Positions 52,482 to 61,887 of a stretch of DNA of 64,000 nt are shown here, piece after piece (the first letter of the stretch is position 1; each line of letters opens with the position of its first letter). This DNA is from JAJOKK01 sp965370555 (lineage in GTDB: Bacteria; Bipolaricaulota; Bipolaricaulia; UBA7950; UBA9294), in assembly GCA_965370555.1 (NCBI GenBank), contig CBDUVB010000001.1, forward strand, positions 62,001 to 126,000. Direction: 5' to 3'. The notes under the pieces were generated by a model, which was not told where the DNA came from, made no database searches, and saw nothing but the letters and a program-made list of their open reading frames with translations. Both the position numbers and the translations under genes were made by a program.

Positions 52482-54212
52482 ATGAGGAAGGAACACGCCG
52501 ATGTGCAGGCGATCAAGGACCGGATCGACATCGTCTCCGTGATCTCCCGTTACCTAACACTCACGAAATCAGGCGCGAACTACAAGGGACATTGCCCGTT
52601 CCATAAGGACGATACACCATCGTTCACGGTCAGCCTGGAGAAGGGGTTGTGGCATTGCTTCGGCTGTGGGGAAGGAGGGGATGTCTTTGCGTTCCTGATG
52701 AAGATCGAGAAGCTCTCCTTCCCAGAGGCGGCCGAGCGATTGGCTAGCGAGGTCGGCCTTTCCCTGAATCGTCGGGAGGACGGAGAGCGGGAGAAACTGC
52801 GTGCGATTAATTCGGAGATCGCAGCCTACTTCTCAGCCAACCTGGCAGATAGCGCAGCAGGAAGCCGAGGACGAGAGTACCTTATCGGCCGCGGCTACGA
52901 AGAGGAGACCTGGGAACAATTCGGCCTGGGATACGCTCTCCCCGGTTGGGAAAATCTAAAGAAACGCTTCGCAAAGCGATACGGGGAGAAACTGTTACTC
53001 GATCTCGGTCTTCTCGTTGCGGGAAAGGATAGCCCGTACGACAGGTTCCGCGATCGCGTCATCTTCCCGATCTACGACCTTGCAGACCAACCGATCGCCT
53101 TTGGCGGACGTGCCTTCGAAGGAGAACCGAAGTACCTGAACTCGCCGAAGACCGCTCTCTTCGATAAGGGGCGCCACCTCTACGGCCTCTCCTGGGCGAG
53201 GGACGCGCTGCGGGAACGACATACAGCGATCCTGGTCGAGGGATACACCGATGTCCTCTCTCTCCACCGGGGTGGAGTCACACACGCTGTGGGGAGCATG
53301 GGAACGGCGCTTACTCAGAGGCAGGCCGATCTCTTGGCGAGGTTCGCCGAGGAGGTGGTGATCGTCTACGATCGAGATGCAGCTGGAGGCGCGGCCTCAT
53401 TGCGCGGGATGCAGATCCTGCGAAACAGCGGACTCTCTGTACGGATCGCCACCCTCCCCGAAGGGGATGATCCCGATAGCCTCGTTCGGCGTGACGGGGC
53501 AAAACGGTTCTTGGAGATCGTCGATCAGGCGATCCCGTTTCACCTCTCCTACCTCGCATCGCTCAAAGAACGCCACGACCTCACGACCATTGCCGGTAAA
53601 GAGAGGGCGTTGACAGAGGCAAGGCCGTTCTACCAGGGCATTGCCAGTCTTCCCCTCCGCCAGGAGATTGCAAATAGGCTCTCCTCTCTGTTGGAGCTTC
53701 CCGTCGAAGGGGTGATTGCAGACCTTGCGACGGGACGGGTGAAACGAAAGCCACTTGAGGAAGTAAATAGGGCAGAGGAGAAATGGGGGTCCCAAGAGCT
53801 GATCCTCTCCCTCCTCCTGCGGAAAGAGATCGAGTGGAAGAGGGTGAGGGATGTTATCTCTATGGAGGATTTCTCGGAACAGTACCGCTCGATCGTAAAG
53901 GAACTCGCCTTGGAGGGCGAGTCGTTCGATCTCTCCGCGTTCCTCCTTCGCCTCGACGAGGAGTCGAAGAGGAGGGTGAGCTCGCTTGTCTTTGCCGAGT
54001 TAACGTTCACCGATGTCGATAAGGCGCTGCAAGACGCGCTGATCAAGCTGGTGAAACGACCGGCGATCGAGCGAAAACTCGCTGCGTTACGGGAGGAGTT
54101 GAAAGATGTCGAGAAAAAAGGGGATCATGAAAGGCTCAACGAGCTGCAGCGGGCCTACAGTGTTCTGGTGACAGAGAGACTGTCGAGGAGGGGAATCAAT
54201 GGCGCAGGGTAA
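52482..54212 (+). CDS. dnaG: DNA primase
   Basis: DnaG makes RNA primers at the replication fork. 576 residues: CHC2 zinc finger (GHCPFHKDDTPSF, WHCFGCGEGGD, residues about 35-65), TOPRIM domain with ILVEGYTDVLSL and the acidic YDRDAAGG, and a helical helicase-interaction C-terminus. The start has GGAGGTGATC, a ten-base match to the expected 16S 3' end. It overlaps rpoD by 14 bp, the conserved macromolecular-synthesis arrangement without rpsU. Confidence 0.97.
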   Translation: MRKEHADVQAIKDRIDIVSVISRYLTLTKSGANYKGHCPFHKDDTPSFTVSLEKGLWHCFGCGEGGDVFAFLMKIEKLSFPEAAERLASEVGLSLNRREDGEREKLRAINSEIAAYFSANLADSAAGSRGREYLIGRGYEEETWEQFGLGYALPGWENLKKRFAKRYGEKLLLDLGLLVAGKDSPYDRFRDRVIFPIYDLADQPIAFGGRAFEGEPKYLNSPKTALFDKGRHLYGLSWARDALRERHTAILVEGYTDVLSLHRGGVTHAVGSMGTALTQRQADLLARFAEEVVIVYDRDAAGGAASLRGMQILRNSGLSVRIATLPEGDDPDSLVRRDGAKRFLEIVDQAIPFHLSYLASLKERHDLTTIAGKERALTEARPFYQGIASLPLRQEIANRLSSLLELPVEGVIADLATGRVKRKPLEEVNRAEEKWGSQELILSLLLRKEIEWKRVRDVISMEDFSEQYRSIVKELALEGESFDLSAFLLRLDEESKRRVSSLVFAELTFTDVDKALQDALIKLVKRPAIERKLAALREELKDVEKKGDHERLNELQRAYSVLVTERLSRRGINGAG

Positions 54213-55566
54213 ACAAAAGGCTGCACCCAAGGCAAAACCCGAAGAGCTTCCCGCGGAGGAACGTCTCGATCAAGAGGCCGTGATGAACCAGGAACAGGCC
54301 GCAGTCGACGAGACAGCTGAGGTCCTCACTTCCGATGAGGAGGTCGTCGATGGCGACCTCCTCATCGATACAGAAGAGTTCCCCGAGCCCACCGAACTAG
54401 ACACCACCGAGAAAGAGATAGACAGGCTTCAGGCCGTACCCACCCGTGGCCGTCGCGCCGAGGGAATGCGGACCACCAACAAGCGGGAAGACCCGGTGAA
54501 GACGTACCTCCGGGAGATAGGGAAAGTCCCTCTCCTGTCGAAGGAGGAGGAAGTCAACCTGGCGATGGCGATGGAGGCTGGAGCCCGGGTGAAGGCGATG
54601 GAGGTGGCGGTCGAGGCAGAGGAACAGTTGAACGTGGCCCTCCTGTCGAAGAAGGATGGAGTGAGCATCCTCCCAGCGGAGAAACGCGAGGAGCTCAAGG
54701 AGCTGATAAAGCGGGGTAGGGATGCCGCCGTATCCCTTGGTTACGGCTCGGATCTGAAGAAGGATGGACTCTGTCACATACTGAAGGATGAGAAAGGGGT
54801 GCTCCAAGCAATTACGAAGGAGGGAAAGACCTCTCGCGAGCGGTTGACCATCTCCAACCTGCGGCTCGTCGTCTCGATCGCCAAGCGCTACATGAACCGC
54901 GGCCTCTCCTTCCTCGACCTGATCCAAGAGGGGAACATGGGACTGATGAAGGCAGTGGAGAAGTTTGACTACACCCGTGGGTTCAAGTTCTCCACCTATG
55001 CCACCTGGTGGATCCGCCAGGCGATCACCCGTGCGATCGCCGATCAGTCGCGCACGATTCGCGTCCCCGTGCATATGATCGAGACGGTACGCGAGCTCAA
55101 GCGTATCAAGCGTGAGTTCATTCAAGCCCACGGTGCGGCTCCCACCCTGGAGGACCTCGCCGAGGTCACCGGGATGTCGGTCGACAAGATCAAGAAGGTG
55201 GAGAACGTTTCGCAGTACACAGCTTCCCTGGAGCGGCCGATCGGCGACGAGGAAGAAGATACCCTGGGCGACTTCATCGAAGATCCCACCTCCCCCTCCC
55301 CAACCAAGGAGACGTTTCGCATGTTCCTGAAGGAACAATTAAACCGCGCCCTCGACCAACTTGACGAGCGTGAACGAGAGATCCTGAAGCTCCGATACGG
55401 CCTTGACGACGATCATCCGCGCACCCTAAAGGATGTGTCGTTGAAGTTCAACATCACCCGCGAGCGGGTGAGGCAGATCGAGATCAAGGCGATAGAGAAA
55501 CTGAAGCATCCCTCCCGCCGAGGCGAACTGAAACGTTTCCGCGAGCTCTTGTTGGGCGAGTACTAG
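54199..55566 (+). CDS. rpoD: RNA polymerase primary sigma factor
   Basis: 455 residues. An acidic N-terminal region (1-85) is followed by region 1.2 (DPVKTYLREIGKVPLL). Region 2 has RLVVSIAKRYMNRGLSFLD, FDYTRGFKFSTYATWWIRQ and the 2.4 helix. Region 3 and region 4 follow, the latter with a helix-turn-helix (TLKDVSLKFNITRERVRQIE). The intact regions agree with the TTGACA/TATAAT-type promoters read in this window. The start lies inside the dnaG 3' end. Confidence 0.97.
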   Translation: MAQGKQKAAPKAKPEELPAEERLDQEAVMNQEQAAVDETAEVLTSDEEVVDGDLLIDTEEFPEPTELDTTEKEIDRLQAVPTRGRRAEGMRTTNKREDPVKTYLREIGKVPLLSKEEEVNLAMAMEAGARVKAMEVAVEAEEQLNVALLSKKDGVSILPAEKREELKELIKRGRDAAVSLGYGSDLKKDGLCHILKDEKGVLQAITKEGKTSRERLTISNLRLVVSIAKRYMNRGLSFLDLIQEGNMGLMKAVEKFDYTRGFKFSTYATWWIRQAITRAIADQSRTIRVPVHMIETVRELKRIKREFIQAHGAAPTLEDLAEVTGMSVDKIKKVENVSQYTASLERPIGDEEEDTLGDFIEDPTSPSPTKETFRMFLKEQLNRALDQLDEREREILKLRYGLDDDHPRTLKDVSLKFNITRERVRQIEIKAIEKLKHPSRRGELKRFRELLLGEY

Positions 55567-55571
55567 GGCCT

Positions 55572-56492
55572 GTGTCCGCGCGCGACTCTGCAACGAGACC
55601 GGTCGTCGTAATCCTCGGCCCGACCGCGGTCGGGAAGAGCGCGGTGGCGATTGAGGTGGCCACCCGGCTTCACGGTGAGGTGATCTCGGCCGACTCGCGG
55701 GCCTTCTTTCGCGGGCTCGACATCGTCACCGACAAACCCTCCCTCGCGAAGCAACAAGGTATCCCTCATCACCTAATCGACCTTGTGGCGTTCGACGGGC
55801 GCTACGATGCCATGGCCTTCCGCAATGATGTCGCCCGCCTGATCCCTGAAATCGAAAGTCGGGAGCACCTTCCGATCGTCGCAGGAGGGGGAACCCTCTA
55901 CCTTGGAGCGATACTGCGCGGGATCTTCTCCGGCCCGGCGGCCAACGGGAAGGTACGCGAGGCTCTTCTGCATGAATCACTCGATACCCTCTACGCGCGG
56001 TTACTGGAGGTCGATCCAGCCGCAACAACAAGGATCCACAAGAACGACCGACTGAGGATAATGCGGGCGCTCGAAGTGCATGAACTCACCGGCCAACCGA
56101 TCAGCAAGCTACAGAAAGAGGCACAGCCCCTCCCCTATCCATTCACAGTCTTCGGCCTCAAGCGCGAACGGGAGGACCACCGCAAGGCGATCGCCACGCG
56201 GGTGGAGGAGATGTTGAGCAGTGGTCTGATCGACGAGGTCAAGCGCTTGCGCGACGAAGGGCTCCATAAGAACTGCCAAGCCTATCGCACGATCGGGGTG
56301 CGCGAGACGTTTGAGTACCTCGATGAAGAGATCTCACGCGAGGAACTGAGAGAGAAGATCATTCGGAATACCTGGGCGCTCGCCCGCCGCCAGGCAGCGT
56401 GGTTCCGAAACGACAGTGAGGTCACCTGGATCGATGTCACAGATAGGACCATCGATGAGGTGGCAAAGGAGATCGGAGGATTGGTTAATTGA
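55572..56492 (+). CDS. miaA: tRNA dimethylallyltransferase
   Basis: MiaA prenylates A37 of tRNAs reading UNN codons. 306 residues: P-loop GPTAVGKSAVA, ISADSRAFFRGLDIVTDKPS, HHLIDLV, VAGGGTLYLGAI and the NRLRIMRALEVHELTG-like block. The GTG start lies 6 bp after the rpoD stop. It uses dimethylallyl diphosphate from the MEP pathway whose ispE is at 15353. Confidence 0.95.
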   Translation: MSARDSATRPVVVILGPTAVGKSAVAIEVATRLHGEVISADSRAFFRGLDIVTDKPSLAKQQGIPHHLIDLVAFDGRYDAMAFRNDVARLIPEIESREHLPIVAGGGTLYLGAILRGIFSGPAANGKVREALLHESLDTLYARLLEVDPAATTRIHKNDRLRIMRALEVHELTGQPISKLQKEAQPLPYPFTVFGLKREREDHRKAIATRVEEMLSSGLIDEVKRLRDEGLHKNCQAYRTIGVRETFEYLDEEISREELREKIIRNTWALARRQAAWFRNDSEVTWIDVTDRTIDEVAKEIGGLVN

Positions 56493-56660
56493 GTAATTGT
56501 CTAATCGGAGGATTGAATGATCGGGAGATCGGGGGATTGAGTGATTTAATGATTGAGCGATTTGGTGATTTACCAAGAAGAACGGTGAATACTAGCCACT
56601 GGTGCGTTTCAAGTCCTTCCCAATCACTCAATCTCCCGATCACTAAATCACTCAATATAA
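56480..56660. repeat. GATTGAGTGAT-type simple repeats forming an inverted pair
   Basis: Many variants of GATTGAGTGAT / GATCGGGAGAT run from about 56483 to 56575. Their complements (AATCACTCAATCTCCCGATC) run from about 56617 to 56656, so the two halves can fold together. The same words occur at 42990-43013. The array begins inside the last codons of miaA. Confidence 0.65.
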
Positions 56661-56672
56661 AAAGGGGGGACG

Positions 56673-58211
56673 ATGAACGTACTGAGCGCTGCGCAGATCA
56701 AGGAGCTCGATCGACGGTCAGTTGAGGAAGGGATTCCGGAATCGACCCTGATGGAGACCGCGGGGGGCGCGGTCGCAGAAGCGATCGAACGCCGTACTGC
56801 GATTCACAAGGTAGTGGCAATTGCCGGAAAAGGGGGGAACGGCGGCGACGCGCTCGTTGCCGCGCGCAGGCTGTATGAAATGGGGATCGAGGTGCGCGCC
56901 TTCACCGTCGCTCCTTTGAACGATCTCGTCCACCTGACGAAAGAGAAGGCAGATCTCTTGTACAAAGCGACTCCTGGGTCTGTCTCCGCCATCTCCGAGG
57001 ACCTTGTGGCGTTCGAGGAGGCTCTCTCCTGGGCCGATTGTGTGATCGATGGCCTACTCGGAATCGGGGTCGATCGACCCCTGCAAGGACGCTATGAAGC
57101 GCTAGTCCGAGCGATCAACCGAGCGCAGGTCATTCGCGTGGCAGTCGACCTTCCCTCCGGCCTCACCGCGGATCGAGGAAGCCTTCTGGGAGAGGCGATC
57201 AAGGCCGACCTCACCGTTTGCATGGCCGCCTACAAGCCGGCGCACCTCCTCTACCCGGCGCGTGAATTCTGCGGTGAGATCGAGGTCGTCCCGGTTGGCT
57301 ACCCCCCACGGGTGAAGGAAGAGGTCCTCCCGATCGCTTCCGTGGTGGAGAGAGACTGGATACATACGCACCTTCCTGTGCGCTCCCCGGACGGGCACAA
57401 GGGAGCGTTCGGAAGGGTGTTGATCGTCGCCGGATCGACCGGGATGAGTGGTGCGGCGATCCTCTGCGCGAAAGGAGCCCTGCGCGCCGGGGCAGGGCTC
57501 GTCACCCTCGCCTCTCCGAGTGTGCTCAACCCGATCCTCGATGTCGCCCTCCCCGAGGTGATCACCATCCCTCTCCCCGATGAGAACGGGCACCTCACCG
57601 AAGCGGCGGCCTTGGACCGACTCATTCCTGCCTTGGACCGCGCCGATCTCCTTGCCGTCGGCCCAGGCCTGTCGCGCGATCCTGCGGTCGGCCTGTTCGT
57701 GCTCGATCTTCTGAAGCGAGTCGAGGTTCCAGTTGTGATCGATGCCGACGGTCTCTTCCCGCTCGCCGATCACCTCGATCTCCTGGAAAGACTCTCCGGC
57801 AGGGCCGTCCTTACCCCTCATCCAGGAGAACTCTCACGCCTGCTCGATCGATCATCAGAGGAGATCGACCGGGATCGGATCGAGGTCGTTCGCACCTTCG
57901 CCCGCGAGCACGGGATTGTACTCCTCCTCAAAGGGCGGCCGACCGCGATCGGAACCCCCAAAGGTGAGGTATATCTGAACCCGACCGGGAACACCGGTCT
58001 TGCCACCGGCGGGAGTGGTGATGTGTTGACCGGTTTGATCGCCGGCCTGATGGCAGGAGGAGCCACCCCGACAGAGGGGGCGATCCTCGGGGCCTACCTC
58101 CATGGCGCGACCGCCGATCTCCTCGCCCGCGATCGCGCCGAGCGTTCAATCATCCCGAGTGATCTGATCGATGCGCTCCCCTACGCTATCGCCGAGGTGG
58201 AGAGGTGTTAG
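56673..58211 (+). CDS. nnr: Bifunctional NAD(P)HX epimerase/dehydratase
   Basis: Repairs hydrated NADH and NADPH. 512 residues: N-terminal YjeF-type epimerase (MNVLSAAQIKELDRRS, GKGGNGGDALVAARRL, residues 1-215) and C-terminal ribokinase-like dehydratase (PDGHKGAFGRVLIVAGS, LTPHPGELSRLL, NPTGNTGLATGGSGDVLTG). GGGGGGA precedes the ATG. Fusion of the two domains is the common bacterial form. Confidence 0.96.
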   Translation: MNVLSAAQIKELDRRSVEEGIPESTLMETAGGAVAEAIERRTAIHKVVAIAGKGGNGGDALVAARRLYEMGIEVRAFTVAPLNDLVHLTKEKADLLYKATPGSVSAISEDLVAFEEALSWADCVIDGLLGIGVDRPLQGRYEALVRAINRAQVIRVAVDLPSGLTADRGSLLGEAIKADLTVCMAAYKPAHLLYPAREFCGEIEVVPVGYPPRVKEEVLPIASVVERDWIHTHLPVRSPDGHKGAFGRVLIVAGSTGMSGAAILCAKGALRAGAGLVTLASPSVLNPILDVALPEVITIPLPDENGHLTEAAALDRLIPALDRADLLAVGPGLSRDPAVGLFVLDLLKRVEVPVVIDADGLFPLADHLDLLERLSGRAVLTPHPGELSRLLDRSSEEIDRDRIEVVRTFAREHGIVLLLKGRPTAIGTPKGEVYLNPTGNTGLATGGSGDVLTGLIAGLMAGGATPTEGAILGAYLHGATADLLARDRAERSIIPSDLIDALPYAIAEVERC

Positions 58212-58261
58212 GAAGTAGCATTGCACCCTTGTGTTTAACAACCATTGCGAAATTGAAACCC

Positions 58262-58333
58262 AGCTATCAGCAGCTGATTGTCAGCGGGGATGTTGGCAGG
58301 GGAGCTGATGCTGAATGCTGATAGCTGATAGCT
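58262..58333. repeat. AGCTGATAGC repeat cluster overlapping the tatD start
   Basis: AGCTATCAGCAGC on the left and GCTGATAGCTGATAGCT on the right form an inverted pair with further GCTGAT copies between. The right arm contains the predicted start codon and first codons of tatD. Confidence 0.6.
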
Positions 58334-59100
58334 CAAGACCTGTCCTCATCGACACCCATGCGCACCTCGATTCCTCCGACTATAAGGCGGACCGCGCCGC
58401 GGTGATCGCACGTGCATTCTCCGAATCGATCGGGGTCATCACCATAGGGGTCGACCTCCGATCGAGCGAGGCGGCCGTTTCACTCGCGAAGCGACACCAC
58501 ACTATCTGGGCCGCGGTAGGGGTCCATCCACATGACGCGAAGACACTCGATCAAGGTGTCCTTTCCCGCTTGGAGACGCTGGCAAAGGCGCCAAAGGTCG
58601 TCGCGATCGGGGAGATCGGCCTCGACTACTACCGCGATCTCTCCCCACGAGCGGTGCAGCGCCGTGCTTTCGAGGCACAGATCGAGCTCGCTGGGAAGTC
58701 GAAGCTCCCGATCATCATCCACAATCGCGAGTCGACGAAGGACCTCCTCGCGATCCTGCGACATCACGGCTCCTCTTACCACGGGGTCATCCACTCCTTC
58801 CTCGGCGATGGCCCGCTGGCAAAGGAGTTCCTCGCCCTCGGATTCTACCTGGGGATCGGCGGACCGGTGACGTTCAACAAGAACAAGATTCTGCAGGAAG
58901 CGGTGAAGGAGATTCCGTTAGAGCGGATAATCCTTGAAACCGACTGTCCGTACCTCACCCCTATCCCCTATCGGGGGAAACGGAACGAACCGGCCTACGT
59001 CCGCTACGTGGCAAAGAAGATCGCAGAGCTAAAAGGGATCTCGATCGAGAGGGTGAAAGAAAGGACAACGAGAAACGCCGTATCCCTCTTTGCTCTGTAG
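58315..59100 (+). CDS. tatD: TatD-family metal-dependent DNase
   Basis: 261 residues of amidohydrolase fold, a 3'-5' exonuclease family linked to DNA repair and tRNA or D-aminoacyl turnover. DTHAHLD, VGVHPHD, GEIGLDYYRD, IIIHNRE, HSFLGD-type and LETDCPYLTP hold the expected metal ligands. The first seven codons are repeat sequence (see 58262-58333), so the true start could differ, but no better one is visible. Confidence 0.93.
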   Translation: MLIADSSRPVLIDTHAHLDSSDYKADRAAVIARAFSESIGVITIGVDLRSSEAAVSLAKRHHTIWAAVGVHPHDAKTLDQGVLSRLETLAKAPKVVAIGEIGLDYYRDLSPRAVQRRAFEAQIELAGKSKLPIIIHNRESTKDLLAILRHHGSSYHGVIHSFLGDGPLAKEFLALGFYLGIGGPVTFNKNKILQEAVKEIPLERIILETDCPYLTPIPYRGKRNEPAYVRYVAKKIAELKGISIERVKERTTRNAVSLFAL

Positions 59101-59175
59101 TCACGAAGCTCCTTGCCCCCGCGCTCTCAAACCATTCAAGTCGTACTGCCCCTGAGTAAACAGCGTTTTGGGGAT

Positions 59176-59267
59176 GTCACCACCTTGGTCTTGAGCGGAT
59201 CTTTTGGACCGCAGGCTGATCCGTGGCAGGGAAAGGCAAAAAAAACCAAAAGTAAAGATCAGGCCCC
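59176..59267. repeat. Dispersed repeat family A, copy 1
   Basis: About 92 bp beginning GTCACCACCTTGGTCTTGAG and ending AAAGATCAGGCCCC. Closely related copies lie at 61745-61836 and 62885-62975, with only scattered differences. An open frame runs through all three, but the product has no known domain and start signals are lacking. Confidence 0.8.
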
Positions 59268-59350
59268 AATTCTCGTGGACAACGCACCCGGCGGCGCCAT
59301 TCTACTTGTATGACCTCCTTTTGCTCACTCTATAGTGCTTCTGTAAAGTT

Positions 59351-59420
59351 CTTTCTGTTTGAGTACACGGAAGCAGGTAGTGGAATTCGAGTCAAGAATC
59401 AAGATATGAGCCTTCTCCCT
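59351..59420. repeat. Dispersed repeat family B, copy 1
   Basis: Aligns with 61511-61580. Within 59371-59412 versus 61531-61572 roughly 36 of 42 bases agree (core TAGTGGAAT-CGAG). The two copies are direct and bracket the AlbA_2-type gene. Confidence 0.7.
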
Positions 59421-59635
59421 TCTTATCCGCAGCCCGGCCAGCGTCGAAACGATCATACCCTCGAGGTCCTTCTCGCTGATGTCAGTCGGCATGGTTCAGC
59501 GCCCCTCCATACACCAGAGGCATGCTCCGCTTTGATAAACCTTTTGATAAAAACGTGTTTCCATTCGCGTTCCTAACAATGACAAGCGCCTGATAGGAAG
59601 CGGCTTGTGGTACACAACAACGGAAAAGCATTTGT

Positions 59636-61330
59636 TTACGCACGCCCGTTCTTTGTTTGATCGACATTTTCATCGTCCACCTGCCATTGAGGGTAACGTC
59701 TGCTTCCCATGTTGCGAATCTCTCCTTGTCGTGCAAGCTCCGAAAGCAAGTTGTGCACCTTAACCTTTTTCTGCTTCTCAGTCATCACTTCGGACAATTT
59801 GTCGAGCAGCAGACGATCGATCTCAGTCCGATCCACCGGTCCGTGCTCTCGAAGGAGCGCGAGAATCAAGTCTAGGTAGTACCGCTTGTCGAAGCCCCGA
59901 TTACGGATGTGCCTGGCGCTGTCTCCGACCGCTTCTGCGATCCGTCCTACGATGAGAAGATTGGGGTACCGCCCCTCGACAAGCTTTGCACTCTTGAGTT
60001 GACGATGCTCTTCGCGAGAGATCAAAACGCGTTTCTGAATCTTGTCCAACAGCATCGCTTGCCATAACTCAAGATCAGTCCGTTCCATCAGCAATCGCGT
60101 GTATTGCTCATCCAGGATCTCACCGTTCACCATGACCGCCACGCGCTCGATCTCTGACAAGTCGTAACTCGGTAGAGGAAAGAACCGTCCAACTTGCAGG
60201 CGAAACATGCGCTTGATCCCACCGCCTTGTGTATCGATCATGTTGAGGTTGACCATCGCCTCGGCGAGGAATGGGTTGCGGTAGATTTCCATAGGTGCAT
60301 CTTGGCGGATGACGTTCTCCACAGTCCCTGGAAGGAAAGTCCCAGCATTGGCAAGAAGGATTGAGCTGGGCGTTTCCACCACGCTGATCCGCCCGTGCAG
60401 ACCGTAGTCTTGATGCGCAATGCAGTTGTGCAACGCCTCGCGGATCACCCAGGGGTCGTACTGACTGATTTCTTGGGGAAACAGCGTTCCGCTCGGCAGC
60501 GCTCTCAGAGTGAGGTTCCGGATTCGGCGCAGAACACGGTCCACCTGCAGGATAAAGGGCGGGCCGAAGTGTTCGTAGTCCAGTTCGAGGTTCTTGGCAT
60601 CCTTGAGAATCCAGGAGATCCTTGCTACCGCCGGCGAAAGCATCCCCGAAGCCTCAGGGTTTCCAAGCAGCAGAAGCGCCGCATGAGTGATACCACCATG
60701 GATTGTCAGCTTCGCCTTGTTGAGAAAGGTGACGTCATCCCACGTATCTACCAATTCTGCTTGCGCCGGATGCTTCACCTTGAACTGCTCGCGTGCCTTG
60801 AGCAACGCTTCGGCGTCAAGGTCAGTCAAGGCAGCACGTTCGCAGACCAATGCTGACCAGTCCGTTCTTCGAAGCCAAATCGCACGTTCCTTCTCTGGGT
60901 ATTTCGAAAGCTCTGTCTTGCTCGAGCCCACGCGGATGTACGGTTTGCCGTAGAATGAGACTGGACGATCCCAGGCCGGGCCAACTTCGAACAGAGCAAC
61001 TCGGCCTTGCGGGTGATCAACAGAATACACATCATAGCCAACATTCGGTCGTAGGCCCGCACCGAGCCAAGGAAGCATATCCTGGTTGCCCTTCCCTTTG
61101 GCAGCGTAGGGATTAAAGCTGGTACCGACCACTTCATGCGACTCATTATCAATGCCGAATAGAAGGTAGCCACGTGGCTCCCCTGCGAGACAGGCACCGT
61201 TGGCCAACGCCGAGAGGTACTCTCCAAGCTCCTGTGGTCGATAGCGGTTGCGTTTGAACTCCAACCACTCGATCTCATCGGGCTCACGCCGCAACCGATC
61301 CACGAGTGCCACAAGTTCGCCGTTATTCAT
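59636..61330 (-). CDS. AlbA_2-domain ATP-binding regulator-like protein
   Basis: 564 residues. The N-terminal AlbA_2/Schlafen-like domain (EWLEFKRNRYRPQELGEYLSALANGACL, GYLLFGIDNESHEVVGT) is followed by GKPYIRVGSSKTELS, a GHKL ATPase-like domain (REALHNCIAHQDY, then NAGTFLPG) and a C-terminal winged-helix region. Such proteins are annotated as transcriptional regulators or ATP-dependent helicases and are frequent in defence islands and mobile DNA. GGAGG precedes the ATG. The cellular role is unknown. Confidence 0.85.
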   Translation of the reverse strand: MNNGELVALVDRLRREPDEIEWLEFKRNRYRPQELGEYLSALANGACLAGEPRGYLLFGIDNESHEVVGTSFNPYAAKGKGNQDMLPWLGAGLRPNVGYDVYSVDHPQGRVALFEVGPAWDRPVSFYGKPYIRVGSSKTELSKYPEKERAIWLRRTDWSALVCERAALTDLDAEALLKAREQFKVKHPAQAELVDTWDDVTFLNKAKLTIHGGITHAALLLLGNPEASGMLSPAVARISWILKDAKNLELDYEHFGPPFILQVDRVLRRIRNLTLRALPSGTLFPQEISQYDPWVIREALHNCIAHQDYGLHGRISVVETPSSILLANAGTFLPGTVENVIRQDAPMEIYRNPFLAEAMVNLNMIDTQGGGIKRMFRLQVGRFFPLPSYDLSEIERVAVMVNGEILDEQYTRLLMERTDLELWQAMLLDKIQKRVLISREEHRQLKSAKLVEGRYPNLLIVGRIAEAVGDSARHIRNRGFDKRYYLDLILALLREHGPVDRTEIDRLLLDKLSEVMTEKQKKVKVHNLLSELARQGEIRNMGSRRYPQWQVDDENVDQTKNGRA

Positions 61331-61510
61331 CCGAATCCTCCATCAGAGAACTCATCCCCTCGTTGTTTCTTTCGCCCACCATAACGTCATTGAGTCCCTT
61401 AGGATCGTCACGCCACACAGGTATCTCTCTTCACGCATTTTAGAATACAGTATCGAGATAGCGTTAGCCAAATGGAAAGGCTGAAAAAGGAATCTCATAC
61501 CGTGCTCTCC

Positions 61511-61580
61511 CTTTTTCTCGTAGCACGTGAAAGCATGTAGTGGAATCCGAGCCAAAAATCAAGATGTGACCCCATTCCCC
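61511..61580. repeat. Dispersed repeat family B, copy 2
   Basis: Direct copy of 59351-59420, lying 2160 bp away on the other side of the AlbA_2-type gene. It ends in AATCAAGATGTGACCCC, a word of the same kind as the repeat arms at 92-112. Confidence 0.7.
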
Positions 61581-61600
61581 GTGAGAACACCAATAGTAGT

Positions 61601-61836
61601 TTTCACCGATCGGTGAAATATCTACACGGGTGGACTAACTGCGAATCAAACTACCCCTTGGTCGGCTGATGGATGAGGGCAGCGAGGAGGTTGTCGGCGT
61701 CGGTTTGAGCTTGCTGGAGCATCGGCTCAAGTCTTGAGCGTATGGTCGCTACCTTGGTCTTGAGCGGATCTTTTGGACCGCGGGCTGAGCCGTGGCAGGG
61801 AAAGGCAAAAAACACCAAAAGTAAAGATCAGGCCCC
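61601..61836. repeat. Composite repeat, copy 1 (left of VapBC)
   Basis: Order: palindrome TTTCACC-GATC-GGTGAAA (61601-61618), a minus-strand HsdS-like tail with its stop at 61651-61653, then family-A copy 2 (61745-61836). The same order recurs at 62723-62975, so the unit is about 240 bp in direct orientation. Confidence 0.7.
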
Positions 61837-61887
61837 GCGATCTGCACATCTACGAGTCCTATGACAACAAGAGCTTGCGCAAGGGGA

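Larger units (their letters stand above)
59101..59635. other. Non-coding stretch containing dispersed repeats
   Basis: No gene is supported. It contains the first copy of the family-A repeat (59176-59267) and the first copy of the family-B repeat (59351-59420). Confidence 0.5.
61331..61887. other. Non-coding stretch with repeats, upstream of the AlbA_2 gene
   Basis: No intact gene. It includes family-B copy 2 (61511-61580) and the composite repeat at 61601-61836. On the minus strand a short frame from about 61824 to 61651 ends in RLEPMLQQAQTDADNLLAAL, resembling the tails of type I restriction specificity subunits; this is a fragment at best. Confidence 0.45.

Noticed and set aside
59113..59313. 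Small open frame through the family-A repeat (LSGSFGPQADPWQGK...)
   Set aside because: The same frame exists in the two other repeat copies, but without start signals or a known domain; it is better explained as repeat DNA.
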